Shown here: one piece after another, positions 10,459 to 22,220 of the stretch | Layout: each line of letters opens with the position of its first letter | Position numbering within the stretch: position 1 is the first letter of the stretch | DNA from: Rhynchonema sp. JSB1_4 | Lineage: Eukaryota > Nematoda > Chromadorea > Monhysterida > Xyalidae | NCBI GenBank assembly: GCA_030248065.1 | Contig: JASAMV010003251.1 | Location: forward strand, 107,840-171,839 | Reading direction: 5' to 3' | DNA: 64,000 nt | Translations under genes and position numbers: made by a program | Notes under the pieces: generated by a model | What the model saw: only the letters and a program-made list of their open reading frames with translations | Databases searched by the model: none | What the model was told of the DNA's origin: nothing

Positions 10459-11109
10459 ATGTCTGCCCAGATGCCCGCCGACATTATCACCGAGCCAGAC
10501 AGAAAGATCGTCTACAATGCGCCGTTCACGGAGAAAAATGTTGGTTACCGAGCGGGCGGCTTACGGTCGTTTTTGCAGGCATTTAGTTTTTTTTACAATG
10601 CGTCGCATATTTCCAAAATCTGAGACATCTAACTGACTAATTCGTCACAAAGGTGTACAACGTTCGCATCACGAACAACGGTGCGCATCGCATCGGCTGG
10701 GCGCTGAAGACGACCAACATGCAGCGCATCAACGTCCAACCGCCCTGCGGATGTCTGGACCCGAAGGAGGCGCAAATGCTCACCATCTCGTGTGAGCCGT
10801 TCAACTTCGGTTGGTTGATCGAGACTGACGCGCAAGTGATTTGCGAGCCAACTTCTTTCATATTGGACCACATCCGTTTATTTGCAGCGACGGCCGACAC
10901 CAACAACGACCGCATCTCGTTCGAATGGACGAATGCACCCGAGGGCGCCGCCAAGCAGTTCCGTCGCGAATGGTTCCAGGTTTGAGTTCTTTCTCTATCG
11001 TTTTTTCATTGCTACAACAAACGAGACGCCAAACGTACTCGCGATCGTTTTATTTCAGGGTGATGGCATGGTGCGCCGCAAGAATCTGCCGATCGAGTAC
11101 AATCCCTGA
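10459..11109 (+). CDS. msp: Major sperm protein (MSP)
   Basis: Four exons (10459-10539, 10653-10809, 10888-10979, 11059-11109) encode 126 aa, against 127 in typical nematode MSPs. Recognisable blocks are the N-terminal strand [12 protein letters not shown], the [19 protein letters not shown] region, the [18 protein letters not shown] strand, and the near-invariant C-terminus from DTNNDR to [19 protein letters not shown] is a small immunoglobulin-fold protein. It polymerises into filaments that drive amoeboid sperm crawling and is also released as an oocyte maturation signal. No signal peptide is present, as in the family. The three introns (113, 78 and 79 bp) are a striking departure from the intronless or single-intron genes familiar elsewhere. 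An AATAAA lies at 11290. Confidence 0.97.
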
Positions 11110-11289
11110 AGAACAAGGCAGAATCTGAAAATTTATCCCCGATTAGGCTTTTGACACAAATTTTGAGTAACAAAACAAGTAGTTTTCCTTGATCTGACTG
11201 AGACGAACATCAGGCGTGAAACAGAACTGACGGCGCTCGGGTATTGTGATCACGATTTTGGTTTGGGTTTAAAAGTTTAGCTGGAAATG

Positions 11290-11295
11290 AATAAA
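11290..11295 (+). terminator. Polyadenylation signal of the MSP gene
   Basis: AATAAA 181 bp after the MSP stop codon, the first canonical signal downstream of it. Confidence 0.6.
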
Positions 11296-11590
11296 AACTG
11301 ATTGTGGAATCTGTTTGCGACTCTTAGGCTTTCGATCTGATGTAGAGTCAATATCGGTTCGAGTTTGACTATCGGTATCGGTTCCTATTTTTGCGTAAAT
11401 TTCCTCTTATGTACCGTACATGATATCATCGGTGGGGACTGCCTTTAGCCTTTTAGCCTTTAATGGAATCTCAAGCGACTGCATTCGCACAGTTTCTTTT
11501 CCCTTGACCCATATTTTCACATATTGCATCAAAAGATAACACACAACACACAGCCGATTATCATCGCCATTCCACTACAAGCCGACCGTA

Positions 11591-12461
11591 ATGGGAGACG
11601 GTCAGTTTCAGTTTGATTGTGGCTGCACTTGTTATCAGAAATTAATTATTTCCGGCGGAACTTTCAGTTGATGCAACTGCGTTCGGTGACGACGAACCGA
11701 AAAAAGACAAGAAAAAGCACAAGAAAGAGAAAAAAGAGCACAAAGAGAAAGACGAAAAGAAAAAGAAGAAAGATAAAGACAAGGATAAGGAAGAGAAGGA
11801 CAAAGAGAAAAGCAGTCGCAGCGAGAAAGGCGACGCCAAAGACAGCAAAAGCGATCAAAAGAAGAAAAAGAAGAAGAAACATCACAAGCACTCGGGCGAT
11901 GGCGGCGGCACGCTCGATGTAATGACCGAAGTCGACGTGCCGAAACTGAAGTCGTTCCTAAAAGACTTGCGGGAGGCCGTCAGGAAGGATCCAAACGTCA
12001 AGGAACGACGCGAGCATATCGACTGGCTGATTGAGAACGAAGGTGTCCGGAAAATATGGACGGGCAAAACAAAAAACCATCGCACATTTTTAATTTTCTC
12101 AAAATTATCCTGCAGACTACGCCGATAATCGTATGGAGGTGGCGAAGCACACTCGTGGCGCGTTGGCCGGCACCGATGTATCGCGCGATCTCGTCAAAGC
12201 CGCTCTCAGAAAACAACTCGAATGGAAGATCATCAGTAAACATGACGTACATAAGTCCAAATCGTCTTAGCAAAAACAATTTCCATCTGCTTTCAGGAAG
12301 TAGAACTTCTGTGAACTTTTCAGTACGACAAGCTGAAAAAGAAATTGGACGTCGACAGTCAGGAACGCGAATACATCTCATTCGACAAAGTCGCCACCGA
12401 AGTGCAGAAATACACCAAACTCAACGACGACGGCACCTTCGAACTGAAAGAAAACGCCTAA
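11591..12461 (+). CDS. Lysine-rich protein of unknown function
   Basis: Four exons, all in phase: 11591-11618, 11668-12042, 12116-12246, 12324-12461; 223 aa. The N-terminus MGDGQFQFDFDATAFGDDEP leads into about 70 residues of almost pure Lys/Asp/Glu/Ser (about 21-90), then a His-rich KKHHKHSG turn. The C-terminal 130 residues look folded and helical: VDVPKLKSFLKDLREAVRKD, a Trp-containing helix HIDWLIENED, LVKAALRKQLEWKIIS, and a final FDKVATEVQKY. No signal peptide or membrane segment is present. The polylysine tract would serve as a nuclear localisation signal and nucleic-acid contact. I cannot assign a family. An AATAAA at 12661-12666 probably ends the transcript. Exon 3 could also end at 12235, but only the 12246 donor keeps the final exon in phase. 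Confidence 0.8.
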
Positions 12462-12660
12462 CGTTGAGACAGCTATTATAAAGGATTTAGTTACTAACCT
12501 TAATTATCCTTGCAAATCGGACTATCGGTTGCATTTCCTCTCCCTAGCCCACAACCATGTGAGATGAGTGCCCTAATGAAGGCAGCTTGACAGTCCGCAG
12601 CACAGTGTGGAAAATAATAACGCTTCGGAGTCATTGTAATGACCACATAAAAAGAACCCG

Positions 12661-12666
12661 AATAAA
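12661..12666 (+). terminator. Polyadenylation signal of the Lys-rich gene
   Basis: AATAAA 200 bp downstream of the stop codon at 12461, followed by a T-rich stretch. Confidence 0.55.
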
Positions 12667-12856
12667 ATTTCACTGGCTGTTTGCGGTGTTGGTTGTTGCT
12701 TTGCGGCAAACGCAGTGGTTGGTGTGGTGAACCCAACGCTCGTCAGCTTTATGTGTTCCTCCTCTTTCGAACGTCCGTTTTTATAGATCTACCGTTTTTA
12801 AAAATAAATGAAAGAGATTGGGCAGAAATGAGAAGGTACCGTTTTACCGTAAAAAC

Positions 12857-13663
12857 CAGAGGTCGCGGCCCGGCCCGGCCCGAGCCCCCAAATCTCCGGC
12901 CCGGCCCGGCCCGGCCCGACCCGTACCCCCAAATCTCCGGCCCGGCCCGGCCCGAACCCCCAAATCTCCGGCCCGGCCCGGCCCGAATTTTTTGGCTCAG
13001 ATTTTAACCCAATTTTTGTCATAATTTTTGCGATTTTTTTGAACCTATTTTTTTGGTTGAAAACAATGGTGTTGCAGGGGGTGGGGGTACCCCCTAGGTA
13101 CAGTAGGTAGGTAGGTTGACGCTCCATCCTGGTACACTAGGTAGGTCGCCGCCCGGCGGCTAGTACAGTAAGTTGCGATTTTTGGCTCAAAATGGTATAT
13201 AAAATCGGTACTTTTCACTCCAAATAGGCGATAAATCGCCGCGCTACGCGCGAAATTAGCGTTTTAGAGCACATTTTCTTCAAAATTTCAATGTTCCCCC
13301 TTAGCCCGGCCGGTACAGTAGGTAGGTTGCCGTCCCACATTTTTGGTGGTACCGTAGGTTGCCGCCCCGCCTGGGTAGCTACACCACTGGTTGAAAATAC
13401 ATTGTTTTCCATGAAATGGTCGTCAGATAGAGACAATACTGATCACTTGCTTGCCGAATCCGTCAGAAATTTTAGTATTTTTGACAAAAAAATCCCTACT
13501 TTTTCAGTAAAATAAGTCACTTCAGAAGCTTCGGGCCGGGGTGCCCGGCCCGGCCCGGCCCGACCCTCCAAATCTCCGGCCCGGCCCGGCCCGGCCCGAG
13601 CCAAAAGCCCAAAATCGCGGCCCGGCCCGGCCCGAGGTCGGGCCGGCCCGATTGCGACCTCTG
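12857..13663. mobile_element. hAT-type MITE with GGCCC arrays and exact 8-bp target duplication
   Basis: Termini CAGAGGTCGC and GCGACCTCTG are perfect inverse complements. The flanks GTAAAAAC (12849-12856) and GTAAAAAC (13664-13671) are identical. Inside each end lies a long array of GGCCC units interrupted by CCCCAAATCTCC. The middle is low-complexity with GGTAGGTTG and TACAGTA motifs. There is no transposase frame. It is inserted into the TACCGTAAAAACC terminus of another repeat family. Confidence 0.9.
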
Positions 13664-13830
13664 GTAAAAACCTGAATACAAATACAGCCCCCCCCCGGCG
13701 AGCCCCCTCATAATACAGCCCCCGAAAGGGGTCAGTGAATTAATAGAGCCCCCCGAAATGGAGCCCCCCTTCTGGTTTTTACGGTAGACGGACGCGGACG
13801 GCCGATGATGAATGACAAAATTTGTTTTGT

Positions 13831-14264
13831 GTTACCGTAAAAACCTAAATAGAAGGGGGGGCTCTATTAACTCACTGACCCCATTTTGGGGGGGCTCTAT
13901 TACGGGGGGCTCTATTCCGGGGGGCCTCTATTAATTCACTGACCCGAACCTGAAAAATTGTTCCCAGAAATACCCCACAAAAACCCCTAAAAAGAGGTTT
14001 GAAAGGATGTTTTTTCGATTGTAATCGCATTTATTCGTGTCTATTCGTCAATAGGAGGCGCATTATGTGCTCTGAACGAACAACAAACGTGCATAAAGGT
14101 ACCTGTACACCACTATCAAGCCTTAATACACTACAGTATAGGGGATGTTACTTAGGGGGGGGCTCTATTCCGGGGGGGCCTCTATTAATTCACTGACCCC
14201 TTTTTGGGGGGCTGTATTACGGGGGGCTCTATTCCGGGGGGGGCTGTATTTAGGTTTTTACGGT
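13831..14264. repeat. Inverted-repeat element with GGGGGCTCTATT blocks
   Basis: It begins TACCGTAAAAACCTAAATAG and ends with the inverse ATTTAGGTTTTTACGGTA. Inside are several GGGGGGCTCTATT and AATTCACTGACCCC blocks in both orientations. Related pieces lie at 9980-10060, 12840-12856, 13664-13790 and 14934-14960. It fills the gap between the Lys-rich gene and the Mahogunin-like gene. Confidence 0.7.
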
Positions 14265-14342
14265 AGTTAAATTCTCCGAAGAGGATCTTTTTTCATTTTC
14301 TTTTACTCACAGGTTACTGCGGCATTATTCCTGCTTTCCATC

Positions 14343-17300
14343 ATGGGCAATTTGGTGACCAATGCAACGCGATCGGCCGATGACGATTATCAGCATTCGC
14401 CGCCCGCCGCCCCCAATGTTGATGTTTATCGATATCCGGCCAAAACACACGATGGCTCGTATTTCGGCGCGCATTTCATCATGGGCGGCGAGCGATTCGA
14501 GATTATGCAACCGGAATCGTTCCTGTTCGGCGAAAGCACCGATCTCAACTGGATTGGACCGAATGCCGTGCCGGTGCGTTGAAGGAAAGGGCGACTTTTT
14601 GCAGATGCAGAGGTCTCACTCTGACTCAACTCAATCGTTCACGGACGTCAGAGGCCATATTGTTGCATCCACCTCCAGCAGAGGTGGGAATCGGTCGTCT
14701 CCCTCTGTTCGAGTCCGCCCCGTCCGTCCGGGCCGGGCTGAGGCTCGTTCGGTCCAGACTGTCGAGGGGCGGGCGGGCCGGGTGGCCGGCGGGGTCGCCT
14801 TCAGCTGTTTGAGGCCTAGGTATTTAAAACGACTTTGTAACATAGGTTCGAACCCCGATGAAAATTTTTCACCATTTTCAGACGAAAAACACATTTTCTG
14901 GGAGAAATAAATTGCCGGTAATTTTCCGGGTACCTACCGTAAAAACCTAAATACAGTTTTTACCTCATTTTTTGGCCAAAATCACAGAAACAGTGTTTTT
15001 TCGCCTTTTTGGGTGACCAACGCCTCCGGTCCCAACCCCGCATCATACTTACCTCCCACACATGGGCCTGCCACTGCACTGATGGAAGCTAAACCGAAAA
15101 AAACCTGGACCGTTTTTTGAACCGAAAATAAATTTTTGTGAAAAAAACCGGCCCAAATTTTCCCCGGACTTCCCCAATGATGGCGTTATTGGACCCCATT
15201 TTTTCAACTTTTTTGAGAGCAAAATGTGCGGTGCGGAGTGCTATTGAAAGCACAAAACCTCTAAAATCCAGTGTCTTTACCAGACGGTTTCGATGTATTG
15301 AATTTAAGAGCAAGTTTTGAAGTCAAAGTAGCCCACACCTGTGATTTAGCCCTATGCAGTGTAGTGGCAGGCAGATGGTTGCAAGGTACCCTTGGGGGGG
15401 GATGGATCCAGATGGTTGCAAGGTACCCCCTACCCAGCCTCCAGAAAATTGCAAGGTACCCCTGGGGTCCGAAAAAAGGGTGTTTTTTGCATGCTTTTTT
15501 CTGCAAAATTGGCCGAAAAAAATGGTACTTTTTTGCATTTTGGCCGAAAATTTGCCCAAAATAGCTATTATATGGAGGTTTGCGCGCGGAGCGCGCGATT
15601 TTTGGGGTTTTGAGGTCGAAAAACACCCATTTTTGCCTATAAAAACCATAAATTTATGGTTGCAAGGTACCCTCCGGGGTGGTTGCAAGGTACCTACCCT
15701 TCCCCCCATCCCCCCCCCCCCAAGGGGTGGTTGCAAGGTACCTACTCCTTAGGGGGGGAAAGCCCCCCCCCCCCCCCCCCCCCCAGTCACTACACTGGCC
15801 CTATGTACTGGAAATTTATCCTCTGATTCTTTGTCGTTTTTTTCCAAAAATGTAAAAAACGTTTCTTTCGCAGCTATATAACAGCGCAGATCTTTGTTGG
15901 AAACATTTGGTCTTTTTTCCAAGAAATCGTCACAATGTCTTTTCTTAGATTTTTGTGATACCGGACCTTTCCGATCCCCCAATTTTCGGCCCCGCTGCGT
16001 GGTCCAACACTGAAAACCGGGCCGGTTGTGATAAGATCTCTGCTTTTTTGGCCTATCGATCGATCATAAAAAAATTTCGTGCATGTTGTGTTCATTTTTT
16101 TAGTATCCATACCCGCCAAGCCGATCTGCGGAACCGGTGCGTAGTCTGAACTGCCTGGTGAATGTACGACGAGACTCGATCAAATTTGTTCGGTGGGTTT
16201 TTCTGCTTTTTGCTTTTTTGTGCTGTGGGTGCTAATCGATCGTGAACTTTCTTGACCAAATTTAGCAGTTTCAGTGGTGTCGTTGGGAAATCAAAAATTC
16301 TGGATACCGGATATCCAAAATCCTAAATTTTCTGATACCTACCGGATGCCCAAAATAAAAAATCTCGGACACCACAGGGGGTTGCCCCCAAAATAAAAAA
16401 AACCTTGGACACCCACGGGCGTTGTTCAAAAAGGTGAAGTTTCGTAGAGGAAAATTGAGCAAAATCGTACTGAAAACGTAAAAATGGCCATTTTAGGGGT
16501 TGCGCTTGCATAGGCAAGCGAGCATTTTTGAGGTAAAAATGGTCAATGTTCACGGTTTTTGGAAAATTTTTGGCGTAGGATACCCGTGGACAAAAGTCAG
16601 GACACCGGATACCCTTGCGTGAAAGAATCCAGATACCGGATTGACCCCCTTCTCCCAACGACATCAATGAGCAGCTTCCTGGCCACTAAATTTCTTGAAA
16701 AACTAGTAAAGCTTTCAAAGTTGGTGGCCTAAAAGTTGCCAAGTTTTTGTACCAAGGCCAGAAAAGCTAGTAAATTGGCAGTTCAGCGATCTAAATCCAC
16801 TAAACTTTCATTTTTTCACGCTTTCAACTGGTAGCCCATTTTCAGGTGTTTTTTTTGTTTTCCAAATTTCATTTGATTTTGCAGTATTGACGATGCGACA
16901 GCTGCGGTGTCACCAACTAGCACACTGCCCCCTGACCACTCGTCATGCAGTGCTACCATCGAGGCCCCCCAGTCAAGTGACCCACCGTTGCCAAGTCCTC
17001 TCACTGGCGTTTCCTCTGAAGACAAGGCACCAGCGCCGAAAGAGCCACCGCCGACACCGACCCCCTCCCTTGCGGGAACGCTGCGAGCGAAACTTCATTC
17101 GGCCGCCAAGAAACACTCGCTGACGCGCAGTAGCAGTCAGAATGAGGACGAGTCCTGTGCCACTTCGTCCACGAGTCTGGCTGCGTCGGTGGGTGGATTT
17201 GATTGCTTGACGCATTTTTGCTACTTTCTCCTACCATTTTTGTTACATCTAAAGTTTGACATATTAGGTACAAGTTGCACCTAGTAAATTTTGAAAAAAA

Positions 17301-20300
17301 ACTATGACTCAAACATATTCCACTGGCAACTACCGCAGCCAGCATCTGTTTTTAGAATCAGAACCGCAGAAAGGGCGCTGGATATTCGATAACGCCTGTA
17401 AAATCGCAATCACATTTCAGACGGTGCCCTGTAAATACAAGATTGAGTTCACGGTTGACTGTGATTGTGAGTGCGATGTGACCGTGTATTTCTTCGCCTA
17501 CGAAGTCTGCACCCCGAATGCGCTCAGACCGTTGTTGTGAGTTTTGAATTATTATTTTCGCTTTCGTTCTATTTTTTGTTAATTTTCTCTTCCAAAACAT
17601 CAGATTCTCTTCGAAACTGCCCCATTTGACGTCACAAACCTACCATTTTCAAACCGGTGCCAATCAGACGATGCAGACGGACGATGCTCCATTTGAACCC
17701 GGATTGTACAACGCTAAGCAGGTGTGGCTTCCATGTTTCTAAATCTAAAAAAAGTGGAATTGGTGCCTTTAATTCAAAAACTGCGAAAATTTTCAGTTAC
17801 TGAACGATAATCAGACATTTGCTTGCGTGATCGATTGTGTCGCAACGAACGCGCATCAATCGCAAGTTAGATTTTCTGGGTTAAAAATTTCAATTGAAGA
17901 GAAAACTTTATTAAATGCATTCAGGCGACAATGTGCATCGTTGAACGGTCGGCCGAGGGTCATGGTTTTGTACTTAAACCGTGCAGACAAAAACTGTGTG
18001 TGGACGGACTCGTGTACTTGTTGCAGGAAATGTATGGCATTGAGAATAAAAATGTGACTGACCACGCGGTGAGTTTGTTTCACGAAAACATTCATGTTTT
18101 GTTTTTCTGGTTTTAATTTTATCCTGAATGTTTGTCGAGCGTCCGTCTATACCATAGCAAGCAACACTCCACTATTGTGTCTTTGCTTCGGCTGAAAATG
18201 TTTCGAAAAAATGATAATTGTTCCTGTTCTGTAGTCAAGAACAATGTTTTGCCAATCGCCTTTTCATACAAGGCCGAATGGATAAATTATCGAATGATTA
18301 TCCAACCTTGCAGCAACATCTGGACGAGAATAGTGCCGATTGTGTGATTTGTCTGTCTGAATTGCGCGATGTGCTTATACTGCCCTGTCGACATTTGTGT
18401 TTGTGCAACGCGTGCGCTGAAATGCTCAGATACAAGGTGCGACGGCATTTGCTACTTCTCAAAGAGTGTTTTGGCCAGATGACTTTTTTCTCATGTAGAA
18501 ATTAGCGTCGTAAATAGTTTGTATTATTTCGTCCCATCACCAAGGAAATAAGTTTCTGGTGTTCAAATCGGGATTGAGTGACCGAAATGGCGGATGAGTC
18601 AAGCAGCGATACAATCTGTTCGGTGGTGTGCCGCTGCAAAGGGTGTTGGTCTGATCATTCAACGGTTCAGCAACAAAACAAGAAAATAAACGAACCGGCT
18701 GAAATCATTGCGTGCGCAGGCGAGCAACTGCCCGATCTGTCGATCTCCTTTCCGCGCGTTGCTGCAAGTGAAGGCGTTGCGACGATTGGGATCATCGAAG
18801 AAGAACACTGTCATTGATCGGTCGCAGGAAGGTTGGCCCCAAACTTTCTTGTTGTTTTTCTTGTGCTTTTCTTGACAAAAAATGAAAACTTTTGTGCAGA
18901 ATACAGGTATGTTTGTGTGAAGAAGTGACTTTGTCGGCGCCGTCGGTGTGCTCGTGTTTCACCCACGTATGACCTGAACTTTTTCATTTGCAAAAACGTG
19001 TGTGGTCTACCGCCACGAACAAAAAACAATGACAAATTTCCAACACATCGGCACACCTTCGTGTGACCTGCGCCGATGTTTTTTTCAAGAAATGGTGCCG
19101 ATCCTTTTGACACACCAAACCGAATGTTCACGAAAAGAATGAAAATGGTTTGAAGGCAAACACCTTTAAACTTTAAATTTTATTAAAAGGACCAAAAATC
19201 GCGCAGTTTTTGATTTTTAAAATTGGGCGGTGTACAGTAACACTGCGCCAACACGAGCCCGATTTCGAAGGTGCTAGATTGGTGAAACATTCATACGTGG
19301 CTGCTGATGTGGGAATGTTACACGTTGTGGAATACAACGTGGCGCATGAGGATTTCTCTTTCTTTTGGTTTTGCTAGTGCACCAACTCCGAAATCGGGCT
19401 CGTGTTGGCGTAGTTTGCCTTTATGTATGTATGTCTGATACTGTAACTACAATTTGTTCAAATATATCTGTCAATTGCATGTTTGAAAAAAATTGCCCGT
19501 TTTCCAACACTGAACGCGTCCATGATAAACAAAGTTGATCAGTTATTTTTTCAAAGTGATAACATCAACGATCAACAAAATTTTGCTCCTTATTGTTGGT
19601 CTGTCTGTGTGGTCGCCCCAAGTTGAGAATACCACCCACCCACATTCACGCCCACGCCGCTTGAGGGGCCACACACCCATACCCCACGCCCGACCCCAAG
19701 GTGAATCATGTCTCTGGGCAAAATGTGAGCGAAACAATGCGAATTGTGCACAGGTTGTCCGTTTCGACTTATTGTCACAGACGGGCGGGTTTTTTCAAAA
19801 TGGGTCCATGGCCCATTGGTGGCTCATTTGCCAAAAATCTAGTAGCTCATTCAAAATTTTTAGTGGCCCAATGAGCCACCGCTGGTGGCAAAAAAACCCT
19901 AGCGGTGCACCAGGCAATCATCAGTGCGAATGCGCCAAATCATACCGTACAGCAGCGTGCATTTATCATAATTTGCAGCCCTTCTGCATCTGCATCCACC
20001 TGGTGGATCAGCGGCATCTACGTCAGGTACGGCCACCAGGACCACCACACGGTACGAGCCATTGAGTCTGATCGAAGCCCTCAATGGACCGTTGGACAAC
20101 ACGAAGACCTGTGTCACCACCACCGTGCCGCCCGTGCCCATTGCTGCGCCCAGGAGGTCGAACAGGAAGAAGCAGTGAGTCGACGCCGCTTTTGGCTTTT
20201 TTTATTTTTTTCATCTTTATTTTTTTTATTTTCTATTATTTATTTTTATTTTTTGTTTGAGTCGCCAGAATTTTTTTTATGTTGCGCGCTCGGTGGTGAA

Positions 20301-21507
20301 ATTCGGTTTTATCGATGTGGGTCGAGACAACAATGCATTCATCCTGTTGAGACTGAGATGCATAGTTGTCAGCGACTCGCAATCTTCTGACCAGCAGTTG
20401 GTCTGGCGCAGTTTACTATTGTAAATTGACTGTTGAGTGCTGCACATCTTGTGCTGGAGGTTTTCACGGTGTTGTTTTGGCATTGTATACTTGTTTTGTT
20501 TGTGAAGAGTTATTCTTTGGAGCCAAGTGGAAACTTAATACAATCACAAGTCACCAATTATTGACGAAACCGCAAAGAACGGAAAGGTTTCACGTTTGCA
20601 GCGCTCCTCCTGCGCCCATCCAGAAAGTACTAATGGGCCCGTCGCTATCATCATCATCTGAGATGCCCATTCCCGAAAGTGTGCCCCCGGAGGTTGTCCT
20701 AACGCACACGGCCACAATCAAGCAACACGCTGGTAGACCGACGTCGATCGTGTTGGATGACGTATGTTTCTCTGTATATTTATTTTCTCTTTAATTTTAT
20801 TTGAGAAGTTTCTCTTATTTTTAATTTTGCAGCCCGATATGCTGTCGACGTCAGCCGTGTTCGTTGACGCGCTCGATCACGTGAGCCTGTCGGATTCGGA
20901 TTTAGATGAACCACCTGGTTGGTTGTTTTGTTGTTTTTATATTAATTTTGGGGAGATATAAATGGGCTTTTTTGGTTCATTTTTGTGTGAATTGATTATG
21001 CATGTTCAAATTCGCGGTTCTCCGGTTTCGCGGCTTTACTCTCTAATGGGCGGTGCACCAGATCATCGTTCAGAAACGAAAGGCACCAGCATTTGCAGGT
21101 GACAAAATGAAAGCAGAAACAGGAACCTTTTTGGTCACCAGCGGCCTACCGTTTCTTTATGACAATTTCGAGATTGAGAAAACCCTTGAATTTCAGGGGC
21201 GGTGTCTCGCGCGACGACAGCGACAACAATTGACGAGTGTCGTCACGCCGACGACGACAACGCTGACACGCGAAGTGTCGACTCGGTGTCGTGCGACACG
21301 ATTACGACACGAAATGTCAACAAGTTGAACCATTCGGTTGACAGTTATACGCCACGGGCGGGCGAGCTGAGCAGCAGCAATGCCAGTTCGACCAAAGCAC
21401 TTGTTCCTCCGCACCAAACGGGTGGAGGAACGGTGACGACCGTTGAGTACCGACCCAACACCAATAATAATAGTGATGATGAACACACGGAGGAGAGTCA
21501 ATTGTGA
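14343..21507 (+). CDS. Mahogunin-type RING E3 ubiquitin ligase (MGRN1/RNF157 family)
   Basis: Thirteen exons, all in phase: 14343-14573, 16104-16192, 16885-17188, 17421-17536, 17604-17721, 17797-17865, 17925-18068, 18314-18436, 18720-18831, 20027-20174, 20602-20761, 20833-20917, 21197-21507; 669 aa. The MGN start suits N-myristoylation. Family blocks appear in order: YRYPAKTHDGSYFGAHFIMG and FLFGESTDLNW (exon 1), LNCLVNVRRDSIKFVR, EFTVDCDCECDVTVYFFAYE, LPHLTSQTYHFQTG, and LVYLLQEMYGIENKN. A C3HC4 RING follows: C367, C370, C385, H387, C391, C394, C402, C405. After it come YEPLSLIEALNGPL and a Ser/Thr-rich acidic tail. It would transfer ubiquitin to substrates at endosomal or plasma membranes; in vertebrates these include TSG101 and melanocortin-pathway receptors. 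Exon 3 inserts about 100 Ser/Pro/Thr-rich residues into the N-terminal domain. Confidence 0.93.
15357..15797. mobile_element. hAT-type MITE with exact 8-bp target duplication
   Basis: It starts CAGTGTAGTGGCAGG and ends CACTACACTG. The flanks GCCCTATG (15349-15356 and 15798-15805) are identical. Inside, the 14-mer GGTTGCAAGGTACC and its variants occur at least six times around both ends, with a long C run near the right end. It lies in the first intron of the Mahogunin-like gene. Confidence 0.88.
16272..16669. mobile_element. CAGTGGTGTCG-family MITE
   Basis: It opens with CAGTGGTGTCGTTGGGAAAT and closes with the eroded inverse CTCCCAACGACATCAATG. Flanks AGCAGTTT and AGCAGCTT are a 7/8 match, consistent with an aged hAT-type duplication. 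Internal GGATACCGGATA(C/T)CC motifs recur near both ends. It lies between exons 2 and 3 of the Mahogunin-like gene. Relatives: 23045-23468, 24906-25030 and a scrap at 9115. Confidence 0.8.
19225..19425. repeat. MITE with CGCCAACACGAGCCCGATTT arms
   Basis: The arm GCGCCAACACGAGCCCGATTTCG (here about 19247-19268) is answered by its inverse CGAAATCGGGCTCGTGTTGG near 19390-19410, ending in TAGTTTGCCTTTATG. A second full copy is at 44098-44294, and a single arm is at 36945-36975. It lies in intron 9 of the Mahogunin-like gene. Confidence 0.75.
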
Positions 21508-22206
21508 ATCTGGATGGAATGGTAGAGAAAATGCATGTTTGCTTGTTTGACAGGTAAATATATTCATGTGTGTTGTTTTTTGGGCTATTTTGTGTCAATC
21601 ATGGTATTTATACATACAATCTTTAATATCACACGAATGAATACACCAGTGAAACACTATTACAATGCCCTCCCTCTTGCTGATTTATATTTGTTCTGTT
21701 TTCATTGTATCTCGACGTGAGTCTCGAGATTTCTGTAAATCGTGCAATTTTGTTTATGATACATTGATTTGTATATTTTGGTCTGATTGTGTTTATTGTC
21801 AAGGGCTATTTGTGTATAATGAATGTTCTAGTGTCTTCCGTGCCACGGCGCAACCCTATCACTTGAAAGTGGCCTGCTGATTCCAATAGAATTTTTCGTC
21901 ATCGTAGATCATGCACAGTATTCTGAAACATACATTTTTTATGTTTTTTTAAATGTCATTCAATTCTAATGTTTCTATTCCTTGACATATCGGTTCTTTT
22001 GCAACCCCAACATTGTACAGTATTTAATTGCACCTATTGTTTTCCCAAACCCAAACTCCGATGTTGTGGTGTGCCTTATGGCTCATAGTTTATCATACAA
22101 ATTATTATTATTATTGGACGATGCAAACCCCTGGTAGTCAACTTTCGACGATCGTTGTAAATGCATATTATTGCACAGTGGTTGAAATCATTACACGGTT
22201 AAAAAA

Positions 22207-22220
22207 AATAAAAATAAAAC
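22207..22220 (+). terminator. Candidate polyadenylation signals of the Mahogunin-like gene
   Basis: Two overlapping AATAAA motifs occur about 700 bp past the stop codon. No earlier canonical hexamer is seen, so a long 3' UTR or a non-canonical signal is possible. Confidence 0.3.

Noticed and set aside
12042..12246. Donor at 12235 for exon 3 of the Lys-rich gene
   Set aside because: It leaves a one-base remainder that no acceptor before the last exon can absorb. The donor at 12246 closes in phase.
14848..14870. GGTTCGAACCCC resembling a tRNA B box
   Set aside because: No paired T stem, anticodon arm or A box could be drawn around it, so neither a tRNA nor a tRNA-derived SINE is supported.
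15323..15752. Overlapping 130-codon open frames on both strands
   Set aside because: They lie wholly in a hAT-type MITE with C-rich tracts, and translation reflects the repeated 14-mer.
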